DNA of 64,000 nucleotides, from the NCBI RefSeq assembly GCF_015390235.1, contig NZ_VUOH01000002.1, forward strand, positions 682,001-746,000, given 5' to 3'. Origin of the DNA: Quadrisphaera sp. INWT6. GTDB taxonomy: Bacteria; Actinomycetota; Actinomycetes; Actinomycetales; Quadrisphaeraceae. Positions 53,553 through 62,398 of this stretch are shown here, piece by piece. A model generated the notes under the pieces. That model was given only the letters and a program-made list of their open reading frames with translations. It did no database searches and had not been told where the DNA came from. Each line of letters opens with the position of its first letter. Within the stretch, counting starts at the first letter, position 1. Position numbers and translations under genes: made by a program.

Positions 53553-55514
53553 GTGAGCACCGTGCCCGACCCCCAGCGGTCGCCCGAGCAGCCCGCCCAC
53601 CGGGTCGACAAGCAGGTGGAGGTCCTCGAGCGCGTCGTCATCCGCTTCGCGGGAGACTCCGGTGACGGCATGCAGCTCACCGGCGACCGCTTCACCGCGG
53701 AGACCGCGAGCCTCGGCAACGACCTGGCCACCCTGCCGAACTTCCCGGCCGAGATCCGGGCTCCCGCCGGCACCCTGCCGGGCGTCTCGAGCTTCCAGCT
53801 GCACTTCGCCGACCACGACGTCACGACACCGGGCGACGCCCCCGACGTGCTCGTCGCGATGAACCCCGCCGCGCTGCGCGCCAACGTCCACGACGTCCGG
53901 CCCGGCGGCACGCTGATCATCGACACCGACGACTTCACCCCGCGGAACCTCGCGAAGGTCGGCTACGCCACCAGCCCGCTGGACGACGGGAGCCTCGAGG
54001 GCTACCGCGTGCACGCGCTGCCGATGCAGTCGATGACGGTGGAGGCGCTCAAGGACCTGGGCCTGAGCCGCAAGGACGCCGAGCGCAGCAAGAACATGTT
54101 CGCCCTCGGCCTGCTGAGCTGGCTGTACGAGCGGCCGACGGCGCAGACCGAGCGGTTCCTCACGGCGAAGTTCGCCAAGCGCGCGGCCGTCCTCGAGGCG
54201 AACCTGCGCTCCTTCCGCGCCGGCTGGGCGTTCGGGGAGACCACCGAGGCCTTCCCGGTGCGCTTCACCGTGCCCCCGGCGCCGGCCGAGAAGGGCACCT
54301 ACCGCAACGTCACGGGCAACGCCGCGCTCGCCTACGGCCTGGTGGCCGCGGCGCACCGCGCCGGGCTGCCCCTGGTGCTGGGCTCGTACCCGATCACCCC
54401 GGCCTCCGACATCCTCCACACCCTCTCCGGGCTCAAGCGCTTCGACGTGACGTCGCTGCAGGTGGAGGACGAGATCGCGGCCGTGGGCGCCGCGCTGGGC
54501 GCCTCGTTCGGCGGCGCGCTCGGCGTCACGACGACGAGCGGCCCCGGCCTCGCCCTCAAGAGCGAGACGATCGGCCTGGCGGTGGCGCTCGAGCTGCCGC
54601 TGGTCGTCGTCGACGTCCAGCGCGGCGGGCCCTCGACGGGCCTGCCCACCAAGACCGAGCAGTCCGACCTGCTGCAGGCGATGTACGGCCGCAACGGCGA
54701 GTCGCCGGTGCCGGTGGTGGCGCCGTCGACCCCCGCCGACTGCTTCGACGCCGCGGTCGACGCGGTGCGCATCGCCGTGAAGTACCGCACGCCGGTGCTG
54801 CTGCTCTCCGACGGCTACCTCGGCAACGGCGCGGAGCCGTGGCGGGTGCCGGCCGCGCACGACGTGCACGCCGTCGACCCCGACATCTCCACCGACCCGA
54901 ACTCCACCGCCGACGACGGCATGACGCCGCAGTTCCGGCCGTTCCTGCGCGACCCGGACACCCTGGCCCGCCCCTGGGCCGTGCCCGGCACCGCGGGGCT
55001 GGAGCACCGCGTCGGCGGCCTGGAGAAGGCCGACGTCACCGGTGAGATCTCCTACGACCCGGCCAACCACGACCGCATGGTCAGGCTGCGCCGGGCGAAG
55101 GTGAAGGGCATCGAGGTGCCCGACGTCACTGTCGACACAGGCGACCACGCCGGTGGTCACGACCACGCCGACAGCGACCTGCTCGTCCTCGGCTGGGGCT
55201 CCACCCGCGGCCCCATCACCGCCGCCGTGCGCGAGGCCCGCCGCAGGGGCCTGCGCGTGGCCCAGGCGCACCTGCGCCACCTCAACCCCCTGCCCGCCAA
55301 CCTCGGCGAGGTGCTGCTGGCGCACGAGCACGTGCTGGTGCCCGAGATGAACCTCGGGCAGCTGGCGCTGCTCCTGCGCGGCCGCTACCTCGTCGACGTC
55401 ATCAGCTGCAACCAGGTGCGCGGCCTGCCGTTCACGTCGACCGAGATCGTCGAGGCGATCGAGGACGTCGTGGCCGGCCGGGTGCGCCCCACCCCCCGGA
55501 GGGACGCTCGATGA
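53553..55514 (+). CDS. korA: 2-oxoacid:ferredoxin oxidoreductase, alpha subunit with fused gamma domain
   Basis: Oxidatively decarboxylates 2-oxoglutarate (probably) to succinyl-CoA, passing electrons to ferredoxin. The 653-residue product begins with the gamma domain (about 27-220; VVIRFAGDSGDGMQLTGDRF). The pyrimidine-binding alpha domain follows (from about 250; LVLGSYPITPASDILHTLSG, TTTSGPGLALKSETIGLAVA, VDVQRGGPSTGLPTKTEQSD). It ends with a transketolase-C-like domain (DLLVLGWGSTRGPITAAVRE). This gamma-alpha fusion, without delta or ferredoxin subunits, is the form of actinobacterial KorA. The beta gene overlaps by four bases. Activity on pyruvate instead of 2-oxoglutarate cannot be excluded. 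Confidence 0.92.
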   Translation: MSTVPDPQRSPEQPAHRVDKQVEVLERVVIRFAGDSGDGMQLTGDRFTAETASLGNDLATLPNFPAEIRAPAGTLPGVSSFQLHFADHDVTTPGDAPDVLVAMNPAALRANVHDVRPGGTLIIDTDDFTPRNLAKVGYATSPLDDGSLEGYRVHALPMQSMTVEALKDLGLSRKDAERSKNMFALGLLSWLYERPTAQTERFLTAKFAKRAAVLEANLRSFRAGWAFGETTEAFPVRFTVPPAPAEKGTYRNVTGNAALAYGLVAAAHRAGLPLVLGSYPITPASDILHTLSGLKRFDVTSLQVEDEIAAVGAALGASFGGALGVTTTSGPGLALKSETIGLAVALELPLVVVDVQRGGPSTGLPTKTEQSDLLQAMYGRNGESPVPVVAPSTPADCFDAAVDAVRIAVKYRTPVLLLSDGYLGNGAEPWRVPAAHDVHAVDPDISTDPNSTADDGMTPQFRPFLRDPDTLARPWAVPGTAGLEHRVGGLEKADVTGEISYDPANHDRMVRLRRAKVKGIEVPDVTVDTGDHAGGHDHADSDLLVLGWGSTRGPITAAVREARRRGLRVAQAHLRHLNPLPANLGEVLLAHEHVLVPEMNLGQLALLLRGRYLVDVISCNQVRGLPFTSTEIVEAIEDVVAGRVRPTPRRDAR

Positions 55515-56617
55515 GCACACCGCTCGGCCTGCCCACCCTGCGCAGCGGGACGGCGGACGTCCCGTCGCTGCCCGACGGCGTGCGCCTGGGCAAGAAGGAC
55601 TTCACCTCCGGCTCGGAGGTGCGCTGGTGCCCCGGGTGCGGCGACTACGCCGTCCTCGCCGCCGTGCAGGGCTTCCTGCCCGAGCTGGGGCTGCGCAAGG
55701 AGAACGTCGTCTTCATCTCGGGGATCGGCTGCTCCTCGCGGTTCCCGTACTACCTCGACACCTACGGCATGCACTCGATCCACGGGCGCGCCCCGGCGAT
55801 CGCCACCGGGCTGGTGGCCTCGCGCCCCGACCTGTCGGTGTTCGTGGTGACCGGTGACGGCGACGCGCTGAGCATCGGCGGCAACCACCTCATCCACGCG
55901 ATGCGCCGCAACGTGAACATGACCGTCCTGCTGTTCAACAACCGGATCTACGGCCTGACCAAGGGGCAGTACTCCCCCACGTCCGAGGTCGGCAAGGTCA
56001 CCAAGTCGACCCCGTCGGGCTCGCTCGACGCGCCGTTCAACCCGGTGTCGCTGGCCCTCGGGGCCGAGGCGAGCTTCGTGGCGCGGACCCTCGACACCGA
56101 CCGCAAGCACCTCACCCAGGTGCTGAGGGCGGCCGCCGAGCACCGCGGCACGTCGCTGGTGGAGATCTACCAGGGCTGCCCGATCTTCAACGACGGCGCC
56201 TTCGACGTCCTCAAGGACCGCGAGGAGTCCGTCGCGCGCCTGGTGCGCCTCGAGCACGGCCAGGAGGTCGTCTTCGGCGCCGAGGGCTCCCAGAAGGCCG
56301 TCGTCCGCTCGGCGTCCGGGTTCGGCGTCGAGGTGGTGGGCCTCGAGGAGGCCCGGGCCGCCGGCCGCGAGCCCGTGGTCCACGACGTCGAGACCGCCGA
56401 CCCCTCGCTGGCGTTCGCCCTGTCGCGCCTGGACGAGCCGACGATGGCCCACGTGCCCGTCGGCGTCTTCCGCGCCCACAGCCGCCCGACCTACGACGAC
56501 GGCGTGCGCTCCCAGCTCGACGCCGCGCGCGAGGCGTCCGGCGGGCCGGGCTGGCGCGCCGGCGACGACGACCTCGAGGCGCTGCTGCGCGGCGGCGACT
56601 CCTGGACCGTGGAGTGA
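55511..56617 (+). CDS. korB: 2-oxoacid:ferredoxin oxidoreductase, beta subunit
   Basis: Carries thiamine diphosphate and a 4Fe-4S cluster. The 368-residue product has VRWCPGCGDYAVLAAVQGFL and FISGIGCSSRFPYYLDTYGM, giving the Cys ligands (about 40, 43 and 74). The TPP-Mg motif is VTGDGDALSIGGNHLIHAMR, and NRIYGLTKGQYSPTSEVGK is typical of KorB. A fourth cluster ligand is likely the Cys in YQGCPIFND. The ATG overlaps the korA stop (ATGA). No ferredoxin gene lies nearby. Confidence 0.93.
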   Translation: MSTPLGLPTLRSGTADVPSLPDGVRLGKKDFTSGSEVRWCPGCGDYAVLAAVQGFLPELGLRKENVVFISGIGCSSRFPYYLDTYGMHSIHGRAPAIATGLVASRPDLSVFVVTGDGDALSIGGNHLIHAMRRNVNMTVLLFNNRIYGLTKGQYSPTSEVGKVTKSTPSGSLDAPFNPVSLALGAEASFVARTLDTDRKHLTQVLRAAAEHRGTSLVEIYQGCPIFNDGAFDVLKDREESVARLVRLEHGQEVVFGAEGSQKAVVRSASGFGVEVVGLEEARAAGREPVVHDVETADPSLAFALSRLDEPTMAHVPVGVFRAHSRPTYDDGVRSQLDAAREASGGPGWRAGDDDLEALLRGGDSWTVE

Positions 56618-56642
56618 CCCGCCCCGCACACGTCCGCCGGGG

Positions 56643-57614
56643 GTGAGGGGCACGTCCGAGCGCCGCGGCACCCTGCTCGGCCTCGCCGCGTACCTGCTGT
56701 GGGGCCTGTTCCCGCTGTACTTCCCGCTGCTCGCCCCGGCGGGCGCCGTGGAGGTGCTCGTCCACCGCGTGCTGTGGACGGCGGTGCTGTGCTGCGTGCT
56801 GCTGCTCGCCCTGCGCCGCTGGCGCCCCCTGCTGGCGCTCGCCCGCGAGGGCCGCGTGGTGGCGCTGCTGGCGCTCGCCGCCGCCGTCATCGCGGTCAAC
56901 TGGGGCGTCTACATCTACGCCACGCAGCAGGCGCACGTCATCGAGGCGTCGCTGGGGTACTTCATCAACCCCCTCGTCACCGTGGCGCTCGCGGTGCTGC
57001 TGCTGCGCGAGCGGCTGCGCCCCCTGCAGTGGGCGGCCGTGGGCACCGGCGCGGTCGCGGTCGTCGTCATCACCGTCGACTACGGCAGGCCGCCGTGGAT
57101 CGCCCTGGTGCTGGCGCTGAGCTTCGGCACGTACTCGCTGGTCAAGAAGCAGGTCGGGTCGACCGGGCCGGGCGGCCGGGGCGTCAGCGCGCTCAGCAGC
57201 CTCTCGGCCGAGACGCTGCTGCTCACCCCGCTCGCCGTCGTCGCGCTCGTGGCCATCGAGGCGAGCGGGCGCGGCACGTTGACCGCCGACCCGCCGTGGC
57301 ACCTGGTGCTGCTGGCGACCACCGGCGTCGTCACCGCCGTGCCGCTGCTGCTCTTCGCCGCCGGGGCCGCCCGGGTCCCGCTCACCACGACGGGGCTGCT
57401 GCAGTACGTGACCCCGGTGATGCAGCTGGTCATCGGCGTGGCGGTGCTGGGCGAGCGGATGCCGCTGTCGCGGTGGGTGGGGTTCGCGCTCGTCTGGGTG
57501 GCGCTGGTGCTGCTCACCACCGACATGCTGCGCTCCGCCCGCCAGGGGCGCCGCGCACCGACGGCCGCCGTCGAGGCCGCCGGGTCGACCGGGGGTTCCG
57601 TCACGACGCCGTGA
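56643..57614 (+). CDS. rarD: EamA family transporter RarD
   Basis: A ten-helix inner-membrane protein of the drug/metabolite transporter superfamily. The 323-residue product starts TLLGLAAYLLWGLFPLYFPL and has HVIEASLGYFINPLVTVALA and TTTGLLQYVTPVMQLVIGVA, which are RarD signatures. RarD is linked by name to chloramphenicol sensitivity, but its substrate is unknown. A 25-residue hydrophilic C-terminus follows the last helix. It starts 25 bp after korB and may be read from the same promoter. Confidence 0.9.
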   Translation: MRGTSERRGTLLGLAAYLLWGLFPLYFPLLAPAGAVEVLVHRVLWTAVLCCVLLLALRRWRPLLALAREGRVVALLALAAAVIAVNWGVYIYATQQAHVIEASLGYFINPLVTVALAVLLLRERLRPLQWAAVGTGAVAVVVITVDYGRPPWIALVLALSFGTYSLVKKQVGSTGPGGRGVSALSSLSAETLLLTPLAVVALVAIEASGRGTLTADPPWHLVLLATTGVVTAVPLLLFAAGAARVPLTTTGLLQYVTPVMQLVIGVAVLGERMPLSRWVGFALVWVALVLLTTDMLRSARQGRRAPTAAVEAAGSTGGSVTTP

Positions 57615-57636
57615 CGAAATGCGGGCGATCCGGACA

Positions 57637-57669
57637 GTTCACCTCGGGGCCACCCGGGGTCCACGGCCC
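57637..57669 (+). promoter_or_regulatory. PHO-box-like triple direct repeat before phoX
   Basis: Three adjoining 11-nt units: GTTCACCTCGG (57637-57647), GGCCACCCGGG (57648-57658) and GTCCACGGCCC (57659-57669). They share G at position 1 and CAC at 4-6. Tandem 11-nt repeats with a GTTCACC core are the binding sites of PhoP in Streptomyces and relatives. The site lies 96 bp before the phoX ATG, fitting phosphate control. The third unit is the least like the consensus. Confidence 0.5.
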
Positions 57670-57764
57670 CGCCGCGCCCCCGGGTGAGCGTCGACCTCGG
57701 ACCTGGAACGGCCCGGACACCCCGGGCCGGTCGCCCGTCGAGCACCCCCTCCGAGGAGCCCGAG

Positions 57765-59798
57765 ATGACCCTCACCCCCTCCCGCCCGCTGCTGCCGATG
57801 ACGGGTCACACCCGCGGCAACCGCTCGGCGGCCACCTGCCACTTCAAGTGCGGCGACGCCTGCCTCAAGGCCGAGGGCAGCACGTCGACGTCGCCGTCGT
57901 TCGCCGCCGTGGCCGAGGCGTCGCTGTCGCGGCGCAACCTGCTGCTGGGCCTGGGCGTCGTCGCCGCGGCCGCCGGCAGCGGCGCCGTGACCGCGCAGCC
58001 CGCGGCGGCTGCGCCTGGGAAGGGCGGTCCCGGTGGGGCTCCCGGTGGGGCCCCCGGCACCGTCGGCCCGAAGGGGCTGGCGTTCACGCCGATCGCCGCC
58101 GTGGCCAGCACCGTCGACCAGATGACCGTGCCCGCCGGCTACACCTGGAAGCCGATCATCAGCTGGGGCGACCCGGTGGTGCAGGGCGCACCGGCGTTCG
58201 ACCTCGACCGCCAGAGCGCGCAGGCGCAGGCGATGCAGTTCGGCTACAACAACGACTACCTCGCCATCCTGCCGAAGGGCCGGAACAGGGCGCTGCTCGT
58301 GTCGAACCACGAGTACACCAACGAGAACCTCATGTACCCCGGCTTCACGTCCGAGGAGGCGCTGACGGTCGAGCAGCTGCGCACCTCGATGGCCGCGCAC
58401 GGCCTCTCGGTGGTGCAGCTGCGCCGCGGGAAGGACGGGTTCTGGGAGGTGGAGCCCTCGAGGCTCGGCCGCCGCTTCACCGGCCTGTCCACCGAGTTCG
58501 AGCTGCGCGGCCCGGTCGCGGGGAGCGACCTGCTGAAGACCGCGAAGGACCCCTCGGGGCGCAGGGTCGTCGGCACGCTGAACAACTGCGCCGGCGGGAC
58601 GACGCCGTGGGGCACGGTGCTGTCGGGCGAGGAGAACTTCGACCAGTACTTCCGCGGCGACGCCGCCGGCGACCCGCGCAACCGCGACACCTACGGGCTG
58701 GTCGACAAGGACGGGAAGGTCGGCAACGGCCGCTACTGGTACAAGGCCGACGACCGCTTCGACGTGGTGAAGACCCCGAACGAGATCAACCGGTTCGGCT
58801 GGATCGTCGAGGTCGACCCGCACGACCCGCGCTCCACCCCGGTGAAGCACACCGCGATGGGCCGGTTCAAGCACGAGGGCGCCACCACGATCGTGGCGAG
58901 GAAGGGCAACGTCGTCGCGTACATGGGCGACGACACCGCCGACCAGCACCTGTACAAGTTCGTCAGCCGCGACCGCGTGGGCAGGGGCGGCAAGGGCGGC
59001 CGCAGCGAGCTGCTCGACGCCGGTGACCTCTACGTGGCGAGGTTCTCGGCCGAGGGCGACGTCACCACCGACCGCGACGGCACCGGCGAGTGGATCGCGC
59101 TGACGAAGGACGGCGCGTCGGCCGTCCCGGGGATGAGCCTGGAGGAGGTGCTCGTCTTCACGCGCGCCGCCGCGGCGGAGGTCGGGGCCACCCCGATGGA
59201 CCGGCCCGAGGACGTCGAGCCCGACCCGCGCACCGGGTACGTCTACGTGGCCTGCACCAACAACAAGACCCGCAAGGCCGCCGGCCCCGCCAACCCCCGG
59301 CCCTCGAACAAGGACGGCCACGTCATCGAGCTGCGCGAGGTCGGTGACGACGCGACCGGCACCCGCTTCGACTGGTCGCTGCTGCTGGTCTGCGGCGACC
59401 CGGAGGACCCGTCGACGTACTTCTCCGGCTTCCCGGCCGACAGGGTGTCGCCGATCTCCTGCCCGGACAACGTGGCCTTCGACGCCGGCCAGCCGGGCCT
59501 GTGGGTCTCCACGGACGGCGCGCCGAGCTCCATCAAGCTCAACGACGCCCTCCACTACGTGCCGCTGACGGGTGCTGAGCGCGGCCGCGTCTCGCAGTTC
59601 CTCGCCGTGCCCGCGGGCGCGGAGACCTGCGGCCCGTGGATCGACGCCGCCGACGGCTCGGTGTTCGTCAACGTGCAGCACCCGGGTGAGGTCGACGGCG
59701 CCGTGGTCGACAGGCCCACGTCGACGTTCCCGTACACGGACGCCTCGAAGCGCACCCCGCGCCCGAGCACCGTGCAGGTGCGCCGCACCGCCGAGTAG
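57765..59798 (+). CDS. phoX: PhoX family alkaline phosphatase (DUF839), Tat-exported
   Basis: Secreted phosphatase that releases phosphate from organic esters; PhoX enzymes use calcium and iron. The 677-residue product begins with the PhoX leader SAATCHFKCGDACLK, then a twin-arginine signal SLSRRNLLLGLGVVAAAAGS (about 60-95). The mature part has GFTSEEALTVEQLRTSMAAH, LNNCAGGTTPWGTVLSGEEN, RFGWIVEVDPHDPRSTPVKH and DRVSPISCPDNVAFD. The Cys pair region and the TPWGT and GE residues match the family. The ATG at 57765 follows GAGGAG. A PHO-like box upstream suggests induction by phosphate starvation. Confidence 0.92.
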   Translation: MTLTPSRPLLPMTGHTRGNRSAATCHFKCGDACLKAEGSTSTSPSFAAVAEASLSRRNLLLGLGVVAAAAGSGAVTAQPAAAAPGKGGPGGAPGGAPGTVGPKGLAFTPIAAVASTVDQMTVPAGYTWKPIISWGDPVVQGAPAFDLDRQSAQAQAMQFGYNNDYLAILPKGRNRALLVSNHEYTNENLMYPGFTSEEALTVEQLRTSMAAHGLSVVQLRRGKDGFWEVEPSRLGRRFTGLSTEFELRGPVAGSDLLKTAKDPSGRRVVGTLNNCAGGTTPWGTVLSGEENFDQYFRGDAAGDPRNRDTYGLVDKDGKVGNGRYWYKADDRFDVVKTPNEINRFGWIVEVDPHDPRSTPVKHTAMGRFKHEGATTIVARKGNVVAYMGDDTADQHLYKFVSRDRVGRGGKGGRSELLDAGDLYVARFSAEGDVTTDRDGTGEWIALTKDGASAVPGMSLEEVLVFTRAAAAEVGATPMDRPEDVEPDPRTGYVYVACTNNKTRKAAGPANPRPSNKDGHVIELREVGDDATGTRFDWSLLLVCGDPEDPSTYFSGFPADRVSPISCPDNVAFDAGQPGLWVSTDGAPSSIKLNDALHYVPLTGAERGRVSQFLAVPAGAETCGPWIDAADGSVFVNVQHPGEVDGAVVDRPTSTFPYTDASKRTPRPSTVQVRRTAE

Positions 59799-59809
59799 TC
59801 CCACCCGTC

Positions 59810-59862
59810 CGTGATCATGGGCGTCCGCCACCTCCCAGGGGTGGCGGACGCCCATGATCACG
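59810..59862. terminator. Perfect 23-bp inverted repeat downstream of phoX
   Basis: Arms 59810-59832 and 59840-59862 are perfectly complementary, with a 7-nt loop, and begin 12 bp after the phoX stop. The arm outer end is CGTGATCATGGGCG. It is longer than the other hairpins and contains no T-run. It is a strong terminator candidate and may be one copy of a dispersed palindromic repeat, which the window cannot show. Confidence 0.65.
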
Positions 59863-59912
59863 AGGGGGGCGCTTAGCCTGGAACGGACACCCGACGCACC
59901 ACCTGGAGCACC

Positions 59913-60542
59913 GTGTCCCTCTCCTCCCCCACCCGGACCCTCGCGGCGCTCGGCGCTGCCGCCGTCCTCGGCTGCTCGTCGCTGCTGCTCGCCCCCGCGG
60001 CCTGGGCGCACGACTCCCTGGTCTCGAGCACCCCGGGCGACGGCACCACCGTGACGAACGCGCCCGAGTCGGTCTCGCTGGGCTTCAGCTCCGCCCCGCT
60101 GCAGCTGGGCGCACAGGTGCAGGTCACTGGGCCCGACGGCGCGGTCGTCACCGACGGCGAGCCCCAGGTGGCCGGCGACGACGTGGTCCAGGGCCTGGCG
60201 GCCGACCGGCCCGCCGGCACCTACACCGTCGACTGGCGGGTGACCTCGAGCGACGGGCACCCGATCCAGGGCACCGTGACCTTCACCGCCGAGGGCGCCG
60301 TCGGGGCGAGCCCGGCGCCGAGCACGAGCACCGCAGCCGCCAGCGCGCCGTCGTCGTCGGCTGCGCCCTCGGCGGCGGTCGAGGCCACGGCGACGCCTAG
60401 CACGACCCCGGCGTCAGCGGAGTCGGACCCCGGCTCGGAGATCACCACCTCGACGGTGGTGTGGACCGTCGTCGCCGGGGCGGCCGGCGCCCTGGCCGGA
60501 TGGCTCCTCGTGCGCGCGCGGCGCCGCTCCGGCGGCTCCTGA
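59913..60542 (+). CDS. CopC-domain copper-binding protein, membrane-anchored
   Basis: Exported copper-binding protein. The 209-residue product has a signal peptide (about 1-32, LAALGAAAVLGCSSLLLAPA, cut near AWAHD) and a CopC domain (33-127). His33 is the N-terminal ligand, followed by SLVSSTPGDGTTVTNAPESV and VDWRVTSSDGHPIQGTVTF, the second ligand region. A Ser/Ala/Thr-rich linker leads to one helix (VVWTVVAGAAGALAGWLLVR). This is the YcnJ/CopC type in actinobacteria. No copD or copper regulator is adjacent. A CTTAGCCT -10-like sequence lies near 59872-59879. Confidence 0.87.
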   Translation: MSLSSPTRTLAALGAAAVLGCSSLLLAPAAWAHDSLVSSTPGDGTTVTNAPESVSLGFSSAPLQLGAQVQVTGPDGAVVTDGEPQVAGDDVVQGLAADRPAGTYTVDWRVTSSDGHPIQGTVTFTAEGAVGASPAPSTSTAAASAPSSSAAPSAAVEATATPSTTPASAESDPGSEITTSTVVWTVVAGAAGALAGWLLVRARRRSGGS

Positions 60543-60552
60543 CCTCCAGGGC

Positions 60553-62343
60553 TCAGGCGGTGAGGGGACGGCGCAGCACGCGCGCCTCCCACGGGCGCAG
60601 CGGGGAGAGCCCGGTGCGCCCGGAGCCGTCGTCGTCGTGCCAGTTGCCCAGCACGAGCTCGGCGCCGTCCCACGCGGCGGCGTCGGCCCCCAGGTCGGCG
60701 GCGACGTCGTCGAGGGGCTGCTCCTCGCCGCTGACCGCCACCACGACCAGCAGCCCCGTCTCGGCCGTGGCGCGGGTGAACGCGTACACGTGCGGGTGCG
60801 TGGCGGCGAGCATCGTGAAGTCGCCGGTGCCGACGCACGGCTCGGCCTTCCGGAGGGCGATGAGGGCCTTGTAGTGGGAGAGCACCGAGGCCGGGTCGTC
60901 GCGCTGGGCCTCGGCGTTGAGCCAGGAGGCGTTCTCGTGCACCCGGTACCAGGGCGTGCCCGTGGTGAAGCCGCCGTGCGGGCTGGAGTCCCACTGCACG
61001 CCGGAGCGGGCGTTGTCGCGGTTGAGCCTCGCCATGGACCCCACGAGGCGAGCCACCTCGGCCTCGTCGGCGCCGCCCTCGACGGCCTCGCGCAGGTGGT
61101 TGACGGCCTCGATGTCGGAGTAGTCGGCGGGCGAGGTGAACGGCAGGTTGGTCATGCCGATCTCCTCGCCCTGGTAGACGTACGGCGTCCCCCGGTGCAG
61201 GTGCAGCAGCGTGGCCAGCGCCGTGGCGCTCTCGCGCCACCAGCGGCCGTCGTCGCCCCAGCGGGAGACGATGCGCGGCTGGTCGTGGTTGTCCCAGTAG
61301 AGGCTGTTCCAGCCGCGCTCGGCCATGCCGGCCTGCCAGCGGCCGAAGCTGGCCTTGAGGTCGAGCAGGGAGAAGGGCTGCGGGTCCCACTTGCCGCCGG
61401 TGCCGTGGTCGAGGTTGACGTGCTCGAACTGGAAGACCATGTCGACGACGCCGGTGCTCGCGTCCGTGAGCTCGACGGCGTCGTCGACGGTGATGCCGGG
61501 CATCTCGCCGACGGTGAGGAGCTGCCCGTCACGGCCGCCGAACACCTCGCGGCGCAGCTCGGCGAGGAACTCGTGCAGGCGCGGTCCGGTCATGAAGAAC
61601 GGGCCGCCGTCGCCCCACAGGCCGCCGTCGGGCCACGGCGCACCGTCGGGCAGGGAGCCGTCGGCGTCGTAGCGCTTCGAGATGAAGTTGATGACGTCCA
61701 TGCGGAAGCCGTCGACCCCGCGGTCCAGCCACCAACGCATCATCTCGGCGACCGCGGCCCGCACCTCGGGGTTCTCCCAGTCCAGGTCGGGCTGCTTGCG
61801 GCTGAACAGGTGCAGGTAGTACTCGCCGGTGGTCTCGTCGAGCTCCCACGTGGAGCCCGAGAACGCCGAGCGCCAGTTGGTGGGCTCCGCCCCCGGGTCA
61901 CCGGCCGCGAACCCCTCGCGCGGCGGGCGCCAGACGTACCAGTCGCGCTTGGCGGAGTCCTTCGAGGCGCGGCTCTCGGTGAACCAGGCGTGCTCGTCGC
62001 TGGTGTGGTTGACCACCAGGTCCATGACCACCTTGATGCCGCGCTCGTGCGCGGCGGCGATGAGGGCGTCCATGTCGGCGAGGGTGCCGAAGGAGGGGTC
62101 GACCGCCTGGTAGTCGCTGATGTCGTAGCCGTTGTCGTCCTGCGGGGAGGCGTACACCGGGCTCAGCCAGACCACTCCGACACCAAGGTCCGCGAGGTGG
62201 TCGAGCTTGGAGGTGATCCCCGGCAGGTCACCGATGCCGTCGCCGTTCGAGTCGGCGAAGCTGCGCGGGTAGACCTGGTAGACGACCGTCGAGGCGAACC
62301 AGGGGGCCGAGCGCTCGGACGGGGAGGACGACGACGTGCTCAC
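60553..62343 (-). CDS. GH13 alpha-glucosidase / oligo-1,6-glucosidase
   Basis: Hydrolyses alpha-linked glucose oligomers in the cytoplasm. The 596-residue product has STVVYQVYPRSFADSNGDGI, the calcium loop of oligo-1,6-glucosidases, and DLVVNHTSDEHAWF (region I). The nucleophile is Asp216 in GFRMDVINF, the acid/base Glu280 in LTVGEMPG, and the third Asp354 in WDNHDQPR. No signal peptide. It belongs to the GH13_31-like group; whether it prefers maltose, isomaltose or sucrose cannot be told. It is monocistronic, convergent with copC. Confidence 0.92.
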   Translation of the reverse strand: MSTSSSSPSERSAPWFASTVVYQVYPRSFADSNGDGIGDLPGITSKLDHLADLGVGVVWLSPVYASPQDDNGYDISDYQAVDPSFGTLADMDALIAAAHERGIKVVMDLVVNHTSDEHAWFTESRASKDSAKRDWYVWRPPREGFAAGDPGAEPTNWRSAFSGSTWELDETTGEYYLHLFSRKQPDLDWENPEVRAAVAEMMRWWLDRGVDGFRMDVINFISKRYDADGSLPDGAPWPDGGLWGDGGPFFMTGPRLHEFLAELRREVFGGRDGQLLTVGEMPGITVDDAVELTDASTGVVDMVFQFEHVNLDHGTGGKWDPQPFSLLDLKASFGRWQAGMAERGWNSLYWDNHDQPRIVSRWGDDGRWWRESATALATLLHLHRGTPYVYQGEEIGMTNLPFTSPADYSDIEAVNHLREAVEGGADEAEVARLVGSMARLNRDNARSGVQWDSSPHGGFTTGTPWYRVHENASWLNAEAQRDDPASVLSHYKALIALRKAEPCVGTGDFTMLAATHPHVYAFTRATAETGLLVVVAVSGEEQPLDDVAADLGADAAAWDGAELVLGNWHDDDGSGRTGLSPLRPWEARVLRRPLTA

Positions 62344-62398
62344 GGCCCCACCCTGGCAGGCCCCGGCCCCGGCGTCACGGGCCGGCTGCGGGCCCGGC

